Notes: generated from the sequence alone by a model not told the origin. 64,000 nucleotides of DNA from Parvularcula maris (GCF_024505085.1 NZ_JANIBC010000002.1:410735-474734), one strand, 5' to 3'; counted from the first letter of the stretch, positions 44,207 to 54,041 are shown. Translations and numbers: made by a program.

Positions 44207-44892
44207 TGGGAGTGCCCCTCATGAGCATGGGCGGCCTGCATCCGCTCCATGTGGTAGGCGATGCGGTCGTGGTAGCGCTTGGAGACCTTCTCGAACTCGC
44301 GGGTCTCGTCGTTATAGGCCAGCACCTCGCCGGTCCTGATGTCGTAGACCCATCCGTGCAGGTGCAGCTTTCCCGCCGCCAGCTTGGCCGCGACCTGGGG
44401 GTGGGTCCGCAGGTGCTGGAGCTGCAGGAGGACGTTCTCCTTCAGGAGCTCCTGCATCCGCTCCTCCTCGGTCCAGTTAGCGCCCTTCTCTTCCACGATG
44501 GAGACCGCAGCCGAAGCGTAGGACAGCCACCTCTTGGTGTGGGGCAGCTTCTCGAGGGCATCGAGGTTCATCGCGCCCTTCATGGCGCCGCACTCGGTGT
44601 GGCCGCAGACGACGATGTGGGGAACGCCCAGGGCGCCGATGGCGAACTCGATCGAAGCGGTCATGCCGCCGGTTTCGGTGGTGTGGGGAGGCACGATGTT
44701 CCCTGCGTTCCGGCAGATGAAAAGCTCGCCCGGCGCAGTCTGGGTCATCAGGCTCGGGTCGATCCGGCTGTCCGAGCAGGTAATGAACAGGGCTTCGGGA
44801 TGCTGTCCCGTGGCGAGCTGTTCGAAGAGCGCCTTCTTCTGGGGGAAGACTTCGTTTTGAAACTTGACGACCCCGGCAACGATACTGGGCAT
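44203..44892 (-). CDS. Beta-type carbonic anhydrase
   Basis: Zinc enzyme of 229 residues that interconverts CO2 and bicarbonate. Zinc ligands Cys39, His98 and Cys101 (ITCSDSR and GHTECGA) and the Asp41-Arg43 pair are in place. The C-terminal HAHEGHSH tail is His-rich. ATG 44892 has GGAGT five bases upstream; the open frame before it is not supported. Co-transcribed with the SulP carrier. Confidence 0.93.
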   Translation of the reverse strand: MPSIVAGVVKFQNEVFPQKKALFEQLATGQHPEALFITCSDSRIDPSLMTQTAPGELFICRNAGNIVPPHTTETGGMTASIEFAIGALGVPHIVVCGHTECGAMKGAMNLDALEKLPHTKRWLSYASAAVSIVEEKGANWTEEERMQELLKENVLLQLQHLRTHPQVAAKLAAGKLHLHGWVYDIRTGEVLAYNDETREFEKVSKRYHDRIAYHMERMQAAHAHEGHSH

Positions 44893-44975
44893 GATGACTC
44901 CTTTTATCCGCGCAGCTCGTTCCGCCGCGCGTTTGGTCACACCTACGGGGTTTCGTTCGAAAACCTAAGCGCCGC

Positions 44976-46361
44976 CTACAGTTTGGACGCGGCATCCTTG
45001 AGGGCAGTCATCAGACCCTGTTCGATGACCGGGTGGTAGATAGGGTATCCAGAGAGCTCCTTGACCCCCAGCCCCGCCTCGATCCCCCAGGCCAGAAGGT
45101 GGCCGAGATGCTCGGCATCGGGGGCGATCATCTCGGCGCCGAGCAGCTTGCCCGAGGGCTTTTCGGCGTAGAGGCGGATGAGCCCGAGGGCGCGGTCGTC
45201 GATCTTGGCGCGGCCCTGGTCGTGGAAGGAGGCGCAGCCGATCGCCAGGTCTCTTCGGTCTTTGAGCTCGCGGAAGGTCTTACCCACCGACGCCATGCTC
45301 GGCTCGGTGAAGGCGATGCGCATGGGGGTCTGCGGTTTGACACCGGGCATGTCCGGCCAGGCGCCCGCATTGGCCCCCGCCGCCTCGCCGCTCCGCTCGG
45401 CAACGGGGATGGTCATCTCGCCGTCATCGGCGTCGCCCGCGATGAAGACCGGCATGTCCTCATCGCCCTTGCAGCGCCGCGTGACTGGACAGAACTCGGG
45501 CACGCCCTTCTCGGAGATGATGCAGCCCGACTCCTCCAGGCAGAGGTCGTCCAGTGCCGCCTCCCGGCCGGTGGCCACGAGCACGTAGTCGAAACGCTCT
45601 TCCCTCGTTCCGCCATCCGTCTTCAGCTCCAGGCGGAAGACATCTCCGTCCCAGCCCATCTCGCCGAACTCCGCGTCGGCGTCGATCACCAGGTTCTCGG
45701 ACATGATGGAGAGCGCCTCGTCCGACACGTCTTCGTCCGAGAGGAACCCCACCTTGCCGCCCTTCGAGTAGCAGTGCACCTCGACGCCGAGATGGGCGAG
45801 GGCGGTGGCGATCTCGGCGCCGATCACGCCGGCGCCGAAGACGACCATCTTCTTGGGCAGCTCCTCCAGCTCGAAAATGTCCTCGACGAGGGCGAATCGT
45901 CCTCCCGTCCCCTCGCGAATCGGATCGGGCACGACGGGGCGGGAGCCGGTGGCGATGACGATCCGCTCGGCCTCGATGACATCGTTCCCCACCTTGAGCC
46001 GGCCCGGCGATTGGAACCGGGCCGCGCCGCAGAGCCAGTGTTCGTCGGGAATCTCGTTGATGGACTGGAGGGTGCTTTCGACGAAGTCGTCGCGCAGGCG
46101 GCGGAGACGGCTGAACATCTTCGCGGCGTCCACGGTGACCTCGCCCGGCCGGACCCCGAACTTGGCGGCGGACGCCATGGTCCGGGCCTGTTTGGCGGCG
46201 GCGATCAGGAGCTTGGAGGGCATGCACCCCACCCTCGCGCAGGTGGTGCCCAGGGGGCCTTTGTCGATCAGGACGATGCTACCCGTGTACTCTCGGGCGG
46301 CCCGGTACGCTGCCAGCCCCGCCGTACCTGCGCCGATCACGGCCAGATCGAAGGTACGCAT
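44976..46361 (-). CDS. Dihydrolipoamide dehydrogenase-like pyridine nucleotide-disulfide oxidoreductase
   Basis: Flavoprotein of 461 residues with an N-terminal FAD motif (GAGTAG), the redox-active pair Cys41/Cys46 (TCARVGC), an NAD(P) motif (GAGVIGAE) and a C-terminal dimer domain with YHPVIEQG in place of the usual H-x-H-P-T-x-x-E. It resembles the short Lpd-like group found outside 2-oxoacid dehydrogenase operons. No E1/E2 genes are nearby, so it may serve a different disulfide or metal substrate. Confidence 0.85.
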   Translation of the reverse strand: MRTFDLAVIGAGTAGLAAYRAAREYTGSIVLIDKGPLGTTCARVGCMPSKLLIAAAKQARTMASAAKFGVRPGEVTVDAAKMFSRLRRLRDDFVESTLQSINEIPDEHWLCGAARFQSPGRLKVGNDVIEAERIVIATGSRPVVPDPIREGTGGRFALVEDIFELEELPKKMVVFGAGVIGAEIATALAHLGVEVHCYSKGGKVGFLSDEDVSDEALSIMSENLVIDADAEFGEMGWDGDVFRLELKTDGGTREERFDYVLVATGREAALDDLCLEESGCIISEKGVPEFCPVTRRCKGDEDMPVFIAGDADDGEMTIPVAERSGEAAGANAGAWPDMPGVKPQTPMRIAFTEPSMASVGKTFRELKDRRDLAIGCASFHDQGRAKIDDRALGLIRLYAEKPSGKLLGAEMIAPDAEHLGHLLAWGIEAGLGVKELSGYPIYHPVIEQGLMTALKDAASKL

Positions 46362-46475
46362 GAATTGCTCCCGTTCTAATAGAACAGACCAACAACCGGG
46401 CAGCGGCCACAGTTGCCTTAAGGAGCGTTTATGTCCTAAAAGATTTTCCGCCGGAAATCAGCGACTTAACCTACT

Positions 46476-46751
46476 TTACGGGGCCGTTTTCTCGATGGCG
46501 ACCCGCAGCACGGGCGGGCAGCGGCGCTTCACCTTGCGCAGCGCACCATCGACCTGGCTGAAGCGGCAGCGAAGCTTGCGCACCACGATCTGCACGGGCC
46601 TGAAATAGGGAGCGAGGAACAGAAGACCGAAGGCGATCATCAGGAGCCCGACCGGGATGGGCATCGGGAACAACACGATCCCGAAAACGACCAGCACACT
46701 GCCCGTGACCTTGTGCAGCAGCGTCAGAAGACTAGCGGTCAGTGCGCCCAT
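46476..46751 (-). CDS. Small membrane protein, PGPGW-like
   Basis: A 91-residue protein with two hydrophobic helices (about 14-32 and 33-52) joined at a FPMPIPVG turn and a very basic C-terminal tail. The helix-Pro-rich turn-helix layout resembles PGPGW transmembrane proteins. GAAGGA precedes ATG 46751; the longer frame lacks a ribosome site. Function unknown. Confidence 0.6.
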   Translation of the reverse strand: MGALTASLLTLLHKVTGSVLVVFGIVLFPMPIPVGLLMIAFGLLFLAPYFRPVQIVVRKLRCRFSQVDGALRKVKRRCPPVLRVAIEKTAP

Positions 46752-46910
46752 ACGTCCTTCCTTCTCCCCGGTGCGATCCCGTAACAAACTACACAGGCTC
46801 TCGCAATGCTAAACTAGGAGCGATCAGCAGCTTATGAAGGCACCTTACGGCTTTTTCCTCTGCGGCTTAAGGGCTGTTGGCGCCGCCGGGGGACCCTGCC
46901 ATAGCAGATC

Positions 46911-48428
46911 ATGGCCTACCGATCCCTCCGCGACTTCATCGACAAGCTAGAGGCCGAAGGCGAGCTTCTGCGCGTCTCCGAGCCCGTCTCCACCCATCTC
47001 GAGATGACCGCCTTTCACCGTGAGACCCTGCGCCGCGGGGGGCCTGCGATCCTGTTCGAGAACGTGGTGAACGAGGCTGGGGAAAAATCGGACATGCCGG
47101 TGCTGGTGAACCTCTTCGGCACCGTGCGCCGGGTGGCCATGGCGGTGACCTTCGGCGGCAAGGAGCGGCGCACCGGGGAGGAGCTGCGCGAGGTGGGCGA
47201 GACCCTGGCCTTCCTGCGCCAGCCCGAGCCGCCCCAGGGTCTCAAGGACGCCATGGAGCTCTTTCCGCTTGCGAAACAAGTCTTGGCCATGCGCCCCTCT
47301 TCGGTGAAGCGCGCGCCGTGCCAGGAGGTGGTGCTGACCGGCGACGACATCGATCTTCACAAGCTGCCCATCCAGACCTGCTGGCCGGGCGAGCCCGCGC
47401 CGCTGATCACCTGGCCGCTCATCGTCACCAAGGGGCCGTCGGACAGGCGCGAGGACGCCTTCAACCTCGGCATCTACCGGATGCAGCGCCTTTCCAGGAA
47501 CAAGACCATCATGCGCTGGCTCAAGCACCGGGGCGGGGCGCAGCACCACCACCGGTGGAAGGGGGAGAAGAGCGAGCCCCTGCCCGCCGCCGCCGTCCTG
47601 GGCGCCGATCCGGGAACGATTCTCGCCGCCGTGACGCCGGTGCCCGACACCCTGTCGGAGTACCAGTTCGCAGGCCTCTTACGCGGCAAGAAGGCCGAGC
47701 TCGTGGACTGCAAGACGGTCCCGCTGAAAGTCCCCGCAGAGGCGGAGATCGTCCTCGAAGGCCATGTCAGCCTCGACGAGTACGCCGATGAGGGCCCCTA
47801 CGGCGACCATACGGGCTACTACAACTCGGTGGAGAAGTTCCCGGTCTTCACTGTCACCGCCATCACCATGCGGCGCGAGCCGATCTACCTCTCCACCTTC
47901 ACCGGCAGGCCGCCTGACGAGCCCTCGGTGCTCGGCGAGGCGCTGAACGAGGTCTTCATCCCCCTCCTCCAGCAGCAGTTCCCTGAGATCACCGATTTCT
48001 GGCTGCCGCCCGAGGGCTGCTCCTACAGGATCGCCGTCATCTCCATGAAGAAGGCCTATGCCGGCCACGCCAAGCGGGTCATGCTCGGCGCCTGGAGCTA
48101 CCTCCGCCAGTTCATGTACACCAAATGGGTGATCGTCGTGGACGACGACATCGACGCGCGGTCCTGGGAGGATGTCTGGTGGGCGGTCTCCACCAAGATG
48201 GACCCGGCGCGGGACATGACCGTGCTCGAGAACACCCCCATCGACTATCTCGACTTCGCCTCGCCGGTTTCAGGCCTGGGATCGAAGGTGGGTCTCGACG
48301 CCACCGACAAGTGGGAGGGCGAGACTCACCGGGAGTGGGGAGAGGTTCTGACCATGGACCAGGGGGTCGAGGAGCGGATGCACGCGCTCCTCGACCGCTT
48401 GACGCAAACGTCAGGTGCTGCAGACTAA
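46911..48428 (+). CDS. ubiD: UbiD family decarboxylase
   Basis: A 505-residue prenylated-FMN-dependent decarboxylase; in ubiquinone synthesis UbiD removes the carboxylate from 3-polyprenyl-4-hydroxybenzoate. Family features are [14 protein letters not shown] at the start, [10 protein letters not shown] and [15 protein letters not shown] with the catalytic Glu residues, and [18 protein letters not shown]. Length and context fit UbiD proper. The cofactor-making ubiX gene is not in the window. Confidence 0.92.
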   Translation: MAYRSLRDFIDKLEAEGELLRVSEPVSTHLEMTAFHRETLRRGGPAILFENVVNEAGEKSDMPVLVNLFGTVRRVAMAVTFGGKERRTGEELREVGETLAFLRQPEPPQGLKDAMELFPLAKQVLAMRPSSVKRAPCQEVVLTGDDIDLHKLPIQTCWPGEPAPLITWPLIVTKGPSDRREDAFNLGIYRMQRLSRNKTIMRWLKHRGGAQHHHRWKGEKSEPLPAAAVLGADPGTILAAVTPVPDTLSEYQFAGLLRGKKAELVDCKTVPLKVPAEAEIVLEGHVSLDEYADEGPYGDHTGYYNSVEKFPVFTVTAITMRREPIYLSTFTGRPPDEPSVLGEALNEVFIPLLQQQFPEITDFWLPPEGCSYRIAVISMKKAYAGHAKRVMLGAWSYLRQFMYTKWVIVVDDDIDARSWEDVWWAVSTKMDPARDMTVLENTPIDYLDFASPVSGLGSKVGLDATDKWEGETHREWGEVLTMDQGVEERMHALLDRLTQTSGAAD

Positions 48429-48502
48429 CAGTTCCACTAGGGTTGGGCAGTACCTTTGCGTGGCGGATCAGGGCGCTACGTCTTGAGGGCACAGTCTGGA
48501 CG

Positions 48503-51205
48503 GTGAATTTGGGCAGAGGCAGCACCTTTTGGATCGGTCTTATGGCCGCGTTCAGCCTCGCCGCTTGCGGCGGCGGAGGCGGCTCCAGCACGCCCCAGCC
48601 CCCGGCTCGCAGTCCTGCCCCCGCGCCCTCCCCGCCGCCGCCATCTCCTCCGCCCCCTCCCCCCGCCGAGACCTTCGTCATCACCGGGCAGGGCTTCGCC
48701 GACCCCAAGCTTGTGGCGGACAGCGACACCAACTACGCCGGAGGCGGCGGCAGCGGCCTCAGCAACAACTCGCCCGGCACGGCCCAGGCGATCAGCAGCG
48801 AGGCGGAGATCAGGGGCTGGATCTACTGCAACGGCGTCGCCAACCCAGGCGGCTGCCAGGCCGGCTCGGACGAGGAGGATTTCTACCGCGCCGAGCTGAA
48901 GGCGGGGCAGCGCATCTCGCTCGAGATTGCCGATTTCGACCCCGACCGCACCAACCAGCTCGACCTCGATCTCTATCTTTACGACGATGGGGGGGAGCTC
49001 GTGACCTTCTCCTACGCCTTCGCCTCGAAGATCGAGCAGATCATCGTGCCCCAGGACGGCAGCTACTTCATCCGCGCCAACGCGTTTGCAGGGCGGTCGA
49101 ACTACATCCTCACCGTCTCCCCGCCCGCGACGACGGGTCCGCCCTCGCAGAGTGCGGTCAGGCTCGATACCATGGCAGCCGATCGTCTGACGGTCCTGCG
49201 TGACGAAGCGCTCTCCCTCTCCCCCCGCCTGCGACGGGCCGACCGCTCTGCGCTGAACGCGGCGCGGGGCCGTAAGGGCGGAGCGAGGCAACTCTACCTC
49301 GACCCGGCGGAGCGAGGAGAAGCTGACGATAGCGAGCGGATCGTCTCCACCCGATATCTCACCGAAGCGCGCCGAAAGGCTTTGGGAGCCGAGGGCCTGC
49401 GCCGCTACGAGGCCAAGCTGGCCCTCCTGCGCGAGGTCAAGACCGCCAACACAGCCGCCCAGCGTGAGGTGCTTCAGACCTACGCTTATCCGAGGCTCCA
49501 CTCCGTGGACCCGCCGCCCAACCCCGACCTTCAGTGGAACCTCGGTGCGGTGCGCTGGCAGCAGGCCCTGGAGGAGATCGAGCTGCGCGAGCCCGGCGGG
49601 GTCCGGCGCCCGCTGATCGCCGTTCTCGACAGCGGCGTCCTGTCCTCGCACCCCAAGATCGCGCCCGTTCTCGTGGACGCTCGGGATTTCGTGCCGGACT
49701 TCATCGACGGCGACGACTTCGATGCGGAGGCCGAGGAGATCGTCGACCTCAACGATGCCGATAACGACGAGTGCTTCAGCTATCACGGCACCCATGTGGC
49801 CTCGATCGCCACGGCCCCTCGCGAGGGCGGCCCGATCAACGGCACCGACATGGTCGGCGGTGCCCCCTTCGCCGATCTGATGATGCTCAAGCTCGGCTAC
49901 AGCATCGGTGAGCAGTGCGGGCTCATCGTGGGCGACGTACCGGCGGCGATCCGATACGCCGCAGGGCTCCCCAACGTCTCGGGTGAGCTGCCGCCGCGCC
50001 GCGCCGACGTCATCAACATGTCCTTCGGCGGTGACGGACCCGACGCCGCCACCAGGCAGGCCATCGCCGAAGCGGTGGCGGCAGGGGTGATCGTCGTGGC
50101 CTCCGGCGGCAATGACGGCGACCAGCCCAACGCGACCGATCCGAACTACCCCGCAGCCCTCCCCGACGTCATCGCCGTCGCGGCGACCGATTTCAGCGAC
50201 AACCGCGCACCCTACTCCTCCTTCTACCCGCAGATCGAGCTTGCGGCCCCCGGCGGTGACAACCGCAACGACAGCAACACGGACGGACGCAGCGATGGGA
50301 TTATCGGCGCCATCGGACGGGTCAACAACGCCCGCACCTCGGTGCTCCCCCGCTTCGGCCTCTACCAGGGCACCTCCATGGCCTCGCCCATGGCAGCGGC
50401 GGGCTTCGCTCTGATGAAGGCGGTCTATCCCGAACTGACCTCGGAACAGGCGCACCGCCTGATCGAGGAGGGGCTCCTCACCGACGACATCGGCGCGCCG
50501 GGGCGGGACAACGGGACCGGTTTCGGCCTCGTCAACTACGAGAAGATGGTGGAGACCGCCTTCGCCCTGCGCGACGGGACGCTGAACCTCCGCCCGAGCT
50601 TCAGGGCCGAGCCCGCCGCCATCGACTTCGGCAATATCGGCACGGAAGTGGTGCTCACCATCAGCCGCCTGGGCGAGCCCAGCTTCTCGATCACCAATGT
50701 GGTGGTCGAGCTTCTCACCCCTTCGGCTCCGGTCGGACCGGCGGCGCCGATCAGTGTCGATGCCCAGGGCTTCGGCACCTACGCCGTGCAGGTCGATCGC
50801 CAGGGGCTCGAGGCCGGCTCCTATACCGGTACGGTGTTCATCGAGACCAGCGACGGGCAGAGCAAGACCGTTCCCATCGCGTTCGAGGTCGCCGCCTCCA
50901 GTCTCGAAGCCGAAACCGACACGGCCCGCGTTCAGCTTCAGCTCCTCGAAGAGGGCGGCGGCTTCCGCACCGTGCAGAGCTTCAGCTTCGGCGGGGCGGG
51001 GCAGTACTTCGATATCTTGGATGTGGAAGCGGGCACCTACCGCCTCCTCTTCAGCACCGATATGGACGGCGACCTGGGCGTCTGCGATCCCGGCGAGCTT
51101 GGCGGCACCTTCCCCGGCGGGCCTTGCGATTCGCCAGAGACCTTCGTCGTGCCAGCCGAAACGTCCGAGGCGCTGGAGCTCGTCCTGCAGCGCGCGCCCG
51201 AGTAA
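48503..51205 (+). CDS. Exported S8 subtilisin-like lipoprotein peptidase
   Basis: A 900-residue peptidase. A lipoprotein signal ends in LAACGGG, followed by a Pro-rich spacer (about 40-60) and a beta-sandwich resembling a pre-peptidase C-terminal (PPC) domain (about 120-215), here placed before the protease. The subtilase domain has Asp376 (VLDSGV), His428 (HGTHVAS), Asn in ASGGNDGD and Ser625 (GTSMASP). Beta-rich C-terminal modules follow. GTG 48503 is preferred because it gives a complete signal peptide; ATG 48542 is a shorter alternative and the frame is open into ubiD. Second large exported subtilase in the window, unrelated in layout to the first. Confidence 0.85.
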   Translation: MNLGRGSTFWIGLMAAFSLAACGGGGGSSTPQPPARSPAPAPSPPPPSPPPPPPAETFVITGQGFADPKLVADSDTNYAGGGGSGLSNNSPGTAQAISSEAEIRGWIYCNGVANPGGCQAGSDEEDFYRAELKAGQRISLEIADFDPDRTNQLDLDLYLYDDGGELVTFSYAFASKIEQIIVPQDGSYFIRANAFAGRSNYILTVSPPATTGPPSQSAVRLDTMAADRLTVLRDEALSLSPRLRRADRSALNAARGRKGGARQLYLDPAERGEADDSERIVSTRYLTEARRKALGAEGLRRYEAKLALLREVKTANTAAQREVLQTYAYPRLHSVDPPPNPDLQWNLGAVRWQQALEEIELREPGGVRRPLIAVLDSGVLSSHPKIAPVLVDARDFVPDFIDGDDFDAEAEEIVDLNDADNDECFSYHGTHVASIATAPREGGPINGTDMVGGAPFADLMMLKLGYSIGEQCGLIVGDVPAAIRYAAGLPNVSGELPPRRADVINMSFGGDGPDAATRQAIAEAVAAGVIVVASGGNDGDQPNATDPNYPAALPDVIAVAATDFSDNRAPYSSFYPQIELAAPGGDNRNDSNTDGRSDGIIGAIGRVNNARTSVLPRFGLYQGTSMASPMAAAGFALMKAVYPELTSEQAHRLIEEGLLTDDIGAPGRDNGTGFGLVNYEKMVETAFALRDGTLNLRPSFRAEPAAIDFGNIGTEVVLTISRLGEPSFSITNVVVELLTPSAPVGPAAPISVDAQGFGTYAVQVDRQGLEAGSYTGTVFIETSDGQSKTVPIAFEVAASSLEAETDTARVQLQLLEEGGGFRTVQSFSFGGAGQYFDILDVEAGTYRLLFSTDMDGDLGVCDPGELGGTFPGGPCDSPETFVVPAETSEALELVLQRAPE

Positions 51206-51303
51206 ACCTCAGCCGTTCAAACTGTGCCGCTGGAAGTCCTTGCACGTTAAGGGCTGCGCGCCATACTCCTCATCAGTAGCGGCGGCGCAGGAGTGCGAAG
51301 AGC

Positions 51304-52239
51304 GTGGACGGGTTCGACCATCCCCTAACGGCAGACGTCAGGACGGAAGCCGCGCCCGAGCGCGAGCCGCTCTTCCGCCTGGAGGACGCCCGGCGCTACG
51401 CCACCGACCCGATCATCTGGCTGAGCGCCCTGGGTCTCGCCGTCTTCGCGCTGGATTTCATCCTTCACGAGGCCTGCGGCGCGACGGAGGATTTCTGCGC
51501 GGCGCCCGGCCGGACGGTGCTGAGCGGCGTGGTCCTTATGCATCTGGTCCTGGGCGGGCTCGCGCTTCGGGCAGCCTTCTCGCGCTACTTCCTCCTGCCG
51601 ACCCAGCTTCTCGCCATCGTCGTCGCAGCGTTGCCGCTGGCTCATTTCCTGGCGGCAGACCATGATGGACGGGCCGCCGAGATGGTTCTGCCCCCGCCCA
51701 CCGACCTCTCCTCCATCGAGCTGGCCCTGGCCGAGGCCACGGCGCAGACCCTGCTGCTCGAGGACCGGATCGCCGAGCTCGATGCCGAGCGTGCCCGGCT
51801 CGCCATGCCCGGCACCCCCCTCCCCTCGATCGAGGACGTGCGCGAGATCGCTGCCGAGGAGGCGGCCCGCATCGCCGCCGAGGAGGAAGCCGCCCTGAAC
51901 GAGCGCCTGGTCACCACCGAAGCGGAAATGATCGAGGCCATCGAAGCGCGCCAGCGCCGCAGCGCCGCCCTCGCCAGTGTCGGCCAGCGCATCGCCGCGG
52001 CAGGCCCTCTCCTGCGCCCCACCGGCGAGGAAGGCCCGCCCCCGCTGCCCGCCGAGATCGCCGAGGTGGCCGACCGCATGGCTCTCTCCGAAGCGGACCG
52101 GCGCAGGCTCGCCACCGATGGCGACGCCCGCACCTGCATCTCGACCAGGCTTGCCGAGCGCGGTCCCCTGGCCGCCCTCAACCAGCGCCTCAATCCCGAT
52201 CGCCTGGCAAGCTACCTTGCCGTATGTTTCGACGAGTGA
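51304..52239 (+). CDS. Membrane protein with coiled-coil region, unknown function
   Basis: A 311-residue protein with three hydrophobic helices (about 36-56, 70-92, 97-118) and a long Ala/Glu-rich coiled coil (about 135-225), then a helical tail with CISTRLAERGPL. No family recognised. The GTG start has GAAGAG upstream. Confidence 0.6.
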   Translation: MDGFDHPLTADVRTEAAPEREPLFRLEDARRYATDPIIWLSALGLAVFALDFILHEACGATEDFCAAPGRTVLSGVVLMHLVLGGLALRAAFSRYFLLPTQLLAIVVAALPLAHFLAADHDGRAAEMVLPPPTDLSSIELALAEATAQTLLLEDRIAELDAERARLAMPGTPLPSIEDVREIAAEEAARIAAEEEAALNERLVTTEAEMIEAIEARQRRSAALASVGQRIAAAGPLLRPTGEEGPPPLPAEIAEVADRMALSEADRRRLATDGDARTCISTRLAERGPLAALNQRLNPDRLASYLAVCFDE

Positions 52240-52307
52240 GCGAAACCCTCTTTCAGTTCGCCGTGTCAGCAGGGGGACGATGTCGCCCAGAACCCAGGAG
52301 CCGATCC

Positions 52308-52850
52308 TTGCTTCGTTCTCTTTGGCTGTTTGCCTTCGCCCTTCTCGCCGCGTCCTGCGCGGGGGGTTCCGATGCCGGGCGTGAGGCGGCCAGGGGCGGG
52401 GTCGCCGGGGCCGCGCCGCCTGCGAAGCCGGTCAGCGAAGCCGCCACCGCCAGCGCATCAGCGGAGCCGAGCGACCTCGACTGCATGGCCATGGCCCTCT
52501 ACCACGAGGCCAGGGGCGAGGGGGACGCGGCGATGGAGGCGGTGGCCCATGTCATCCGCAACCGGAAGGATGATGACGGCTTCCCCTCGACCGTCTGCGG
52601 CGTGGTGAGGCAGGGGGGCGAGACCCCGCCCTGCCAGTTCAGCTTCTGGTGCGACGGGCGCTCCGATGTCGCCCGCAACAAACGCGCCTATACGAGGGCC
52701 GAGGCGGCGGCGCGGCGGGTGCTGAGTGGTCAGTCCGCCGACCCGACGGAGGGCGCGCTCTACTTCCACGCCGAAAGGGTGAGCCCGAGCTGGGCGTCAT
52801 CCTTCCGCGAGACCCACCGCTCCGGCGGGCATATCTTCTTGGCCGAGTAG
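52308..52850 (+). CDS. SleB-type cell wall hydrolase lipoprotein
   Basis: A 180-residue lipoprotein with a Hydrolase_2 (SleB/CwlJ) domain, a peptidoglycan lytic enzyme. The catalytic Glu is in YHEARGEG; other family marks are VIRNRK, CGVVRQGG, CQFSFWCDG and the final SGGHIFL. TTG 52308 is chosen: AGGAG lies seven bases upstream and the product starts with a clean lipoprotein signal MLRSLWLFAFALLAASC. The ATG at 52224 would overlap the previous gene and put 28 polar residues before the signal. Confidence 0.8.
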   Translation: MLRSLWLFAFALLAASCAGGSDAGREAARGGVAGAAPPAKPVSEAATASASAEPSDLDCMAMALYHEARGEGDAAMEAVAHVIRNRKDDDGFPSTVCGVVRQGGETPPCQFSFWCDGRSDVARNKRAYTRAEAAARRVLSGQSADPTEGALYFHAERVSPSWASSFRETHRSGGHIFLAE

Positions 52851-52921
52851 CCGCCGCAGTCGAGCGTAACCTCGCGCTCCGTCCTGGCGAACAGCTTTTC
52901 GTCAGCCCCACGGAGTGTCCC

Positions 52922-53299
52922 ATGCGCCTTGTCTCCCCCACCGTCCACGGTGTGATCGACTACCTCGCAGCCGCGGCCCTGATCCTAGGCCCGCTTCTCC
53001 TCTTTCCGTCCGCCACCCCGGACTACGCGGTGATGATCCCGATCGCGGCAGGCGTCGCCCTCATCGCCTATAGTCTCATCACGGACTACGTGCCGAGCGT
53101 CAGACGGATCATCCCCTTCCCCGTCCACCTCGCCATCGACCTCACCGCGGGCGCGGTGTTCGTGGTGCTCGCCTTCTTCGGCGGCCTCTTCGGCCTAGTG
53201 CAGCTCTTCTACTTGGTGATGGGCGTCGCCGTCATGGCCGTGGTCCTGACCACGAGCCAGGAGAGCGACGAGACCTTCGCACAGTACACGGCCGAGTAG
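52922..53299 (+). CDS. Small integral membrane protein (SPW-repeat-like)
   Basis: A 125-residue protein with four helices in two similar pairs (HGVIDYLAAAALILGPLLL and HLAIDLTAGAVFVVLAFFG), resembling SPW-type membrane repeats. ATG 52922 gives this start; the longer open frame runs back through the hydrolase gene. Function unknown. Confidence 0.65.
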   Translation: MRLVSPTVHGVIDYLAAAALILGPLLLFPSATPDYAVMIPIAAGVALIAYSLITDYVPSVRRIIPFPVHLAIDLTAGAVFVVLAFFGGLFGLVQLFYLVMGVAVMAVVLTTSQESDETFAQYTAE

Positions 53300-53355
53300 C
53301 CGGTACCGAACCCCATACCGGCTGAGCTTCCCTTCAACACTCAGCCGGACCACAG

Positions 53356-53396
53356 GACCAACGGGCAGCTCCCTCCTCCGCCCGTTGGTCTTGTTT
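53356..53396 (+). terminator. Rho-independent terminator after the SPW-like gene
   Basis: GACCAACGGGC and GCCCGTTGGTC, 11 perfect pairs around a pyrimidine-rich loop, followed by TTGTTT. It is preceded by CCGGCTGAG/CTCAGCCGG at about 53318-53350, so two hairpins lie in a row. Confidence 0.75.
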
Positions 53397-53430
53397 CGCG
53401 TATGAGGAGTGCTTCGTCCGCACCAGCACG

Positions 53431-53840
53431 AAAAGCCGCCCGTGGGCGGTTGTTCGGTTAGCCCCTACCGAAGGGGCGCTGGAGCGGACGGCTTGCCGTC
53501 GCATCTCAGTAATCGTTTGTGCGCGAGGCGCACCGTCCGCTCCCGGCGTGGCTGCGAGAGGCCGGCCGCGGGAGGGGGGTCTGGGTCACCTCACATGGCG
53601 GTCAGCGCTTCAAGCTCTCGCTGCGTGTTTCTTACGGCCGAGGGCAGCACCTACCCGCTGCCCTTAGGCGCTCTGCCTACGGATGGACTGCGGAATGCAG
53701 CCGCCGAGACGAGCCTACCTTACGGGCCTCCCTGGGGCGTCACCCCAGGAGCCACACGCACACACCGTCCCTCCCCCAGGTCGCGTGACGTCCGGACCGC
53801 CCCTTCGAGGGGGGAGGAAAGCATGGCCGGAGCATAAGGG
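53431..53840 (-). ncRNA. Possible structured RNA of about 400 nt, family not recognised
   Basis: No supported protein gene here, yet the stretch is full of perfect short stems: GCCCCT/AGGGGC (53461-53477), GGAGCGGACGG/CCGTCCGCTCC (53481 with 53543), GGGCAGC/GCTGCCC (53642-53663) and CCTGGGG/CCCCAGG (53731-53749). Read on the minus strand it ends in CCGCCC-ac-GGGCGGCTTTT (53431-53449), a terminator. I looked for marks of RNase P RNA (GAGGAAAGTCCGG), SRP RNA and tmRNA and did not find them, so the identity is open. It is bounded by a plus-strand terminator on one side and a small basic protein gene on the other. Confidence 0.4.
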
Positions 53841-53849
53841 ACGCGAGCT

Positions 53850-54041
53850 TCACGGGGATAAGTTGCCGGTGGCCGCCGCCATCAGGCCGGAGAGCCGGTC
53901 GAAGCCATCCCTGTTCCGGCGCTTGCGATGCTTGCGAAGCTCCTGTTTGCGCTTGAGGCGGAGCATGGCGAGCTTCTCGGCTTCCTGCGCGAGCTGGCGG
54001 CGCTCGAGGGGCGAGAGGCGGGTTCTGGTCTTTCTGGGCAT
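53850..54041 (-). CDS. Small basic protein
   Basis: A 63-residue, strongly basic, helical protein (MPRKTRTRLSPLERRQLAQ; then LKRKQELRKHRKRRNRDGF). The ATG at 54041 is supported by a G-rich stretch before it; the frame is open upstream through a repeat and is rejected there. Possible nucleic-acid binding, inferred from charge only. Confidence 0.5.
   Translation of the reverse strand: MPRKTRTRLSPLERRQLAQEAEKLAMLRLKRKQELRKHRKRRNRDGFDRLSGLMAAATGNLSP

Noticed and set aside
52224..52307. ATG 52224 start for the SleB-type hydrolase
   Set aside because: It overlaps the previous gene and puts 28 polar residues before the lipoprotein signal; TTG 52308 has AGGAG at ideal distance.
53409..53837. 142-codon plus-strand open frame in the structured region
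   Set aside because: Composition is repeat-like, there is no ribosome site, and hairpins and an opposite-strand terminator explain the region better as RNA or spacer.
53431..53840. RNase P RNA, SRP RNA or tmRNA
   Set aside because: Searched both strands by eye for GAGGAAAGTCCGG, GGTCAGGTCCGGAAGGAAGCAGCC-like and GGTTCGA-type signatures without success; a covariance search could overturn this.
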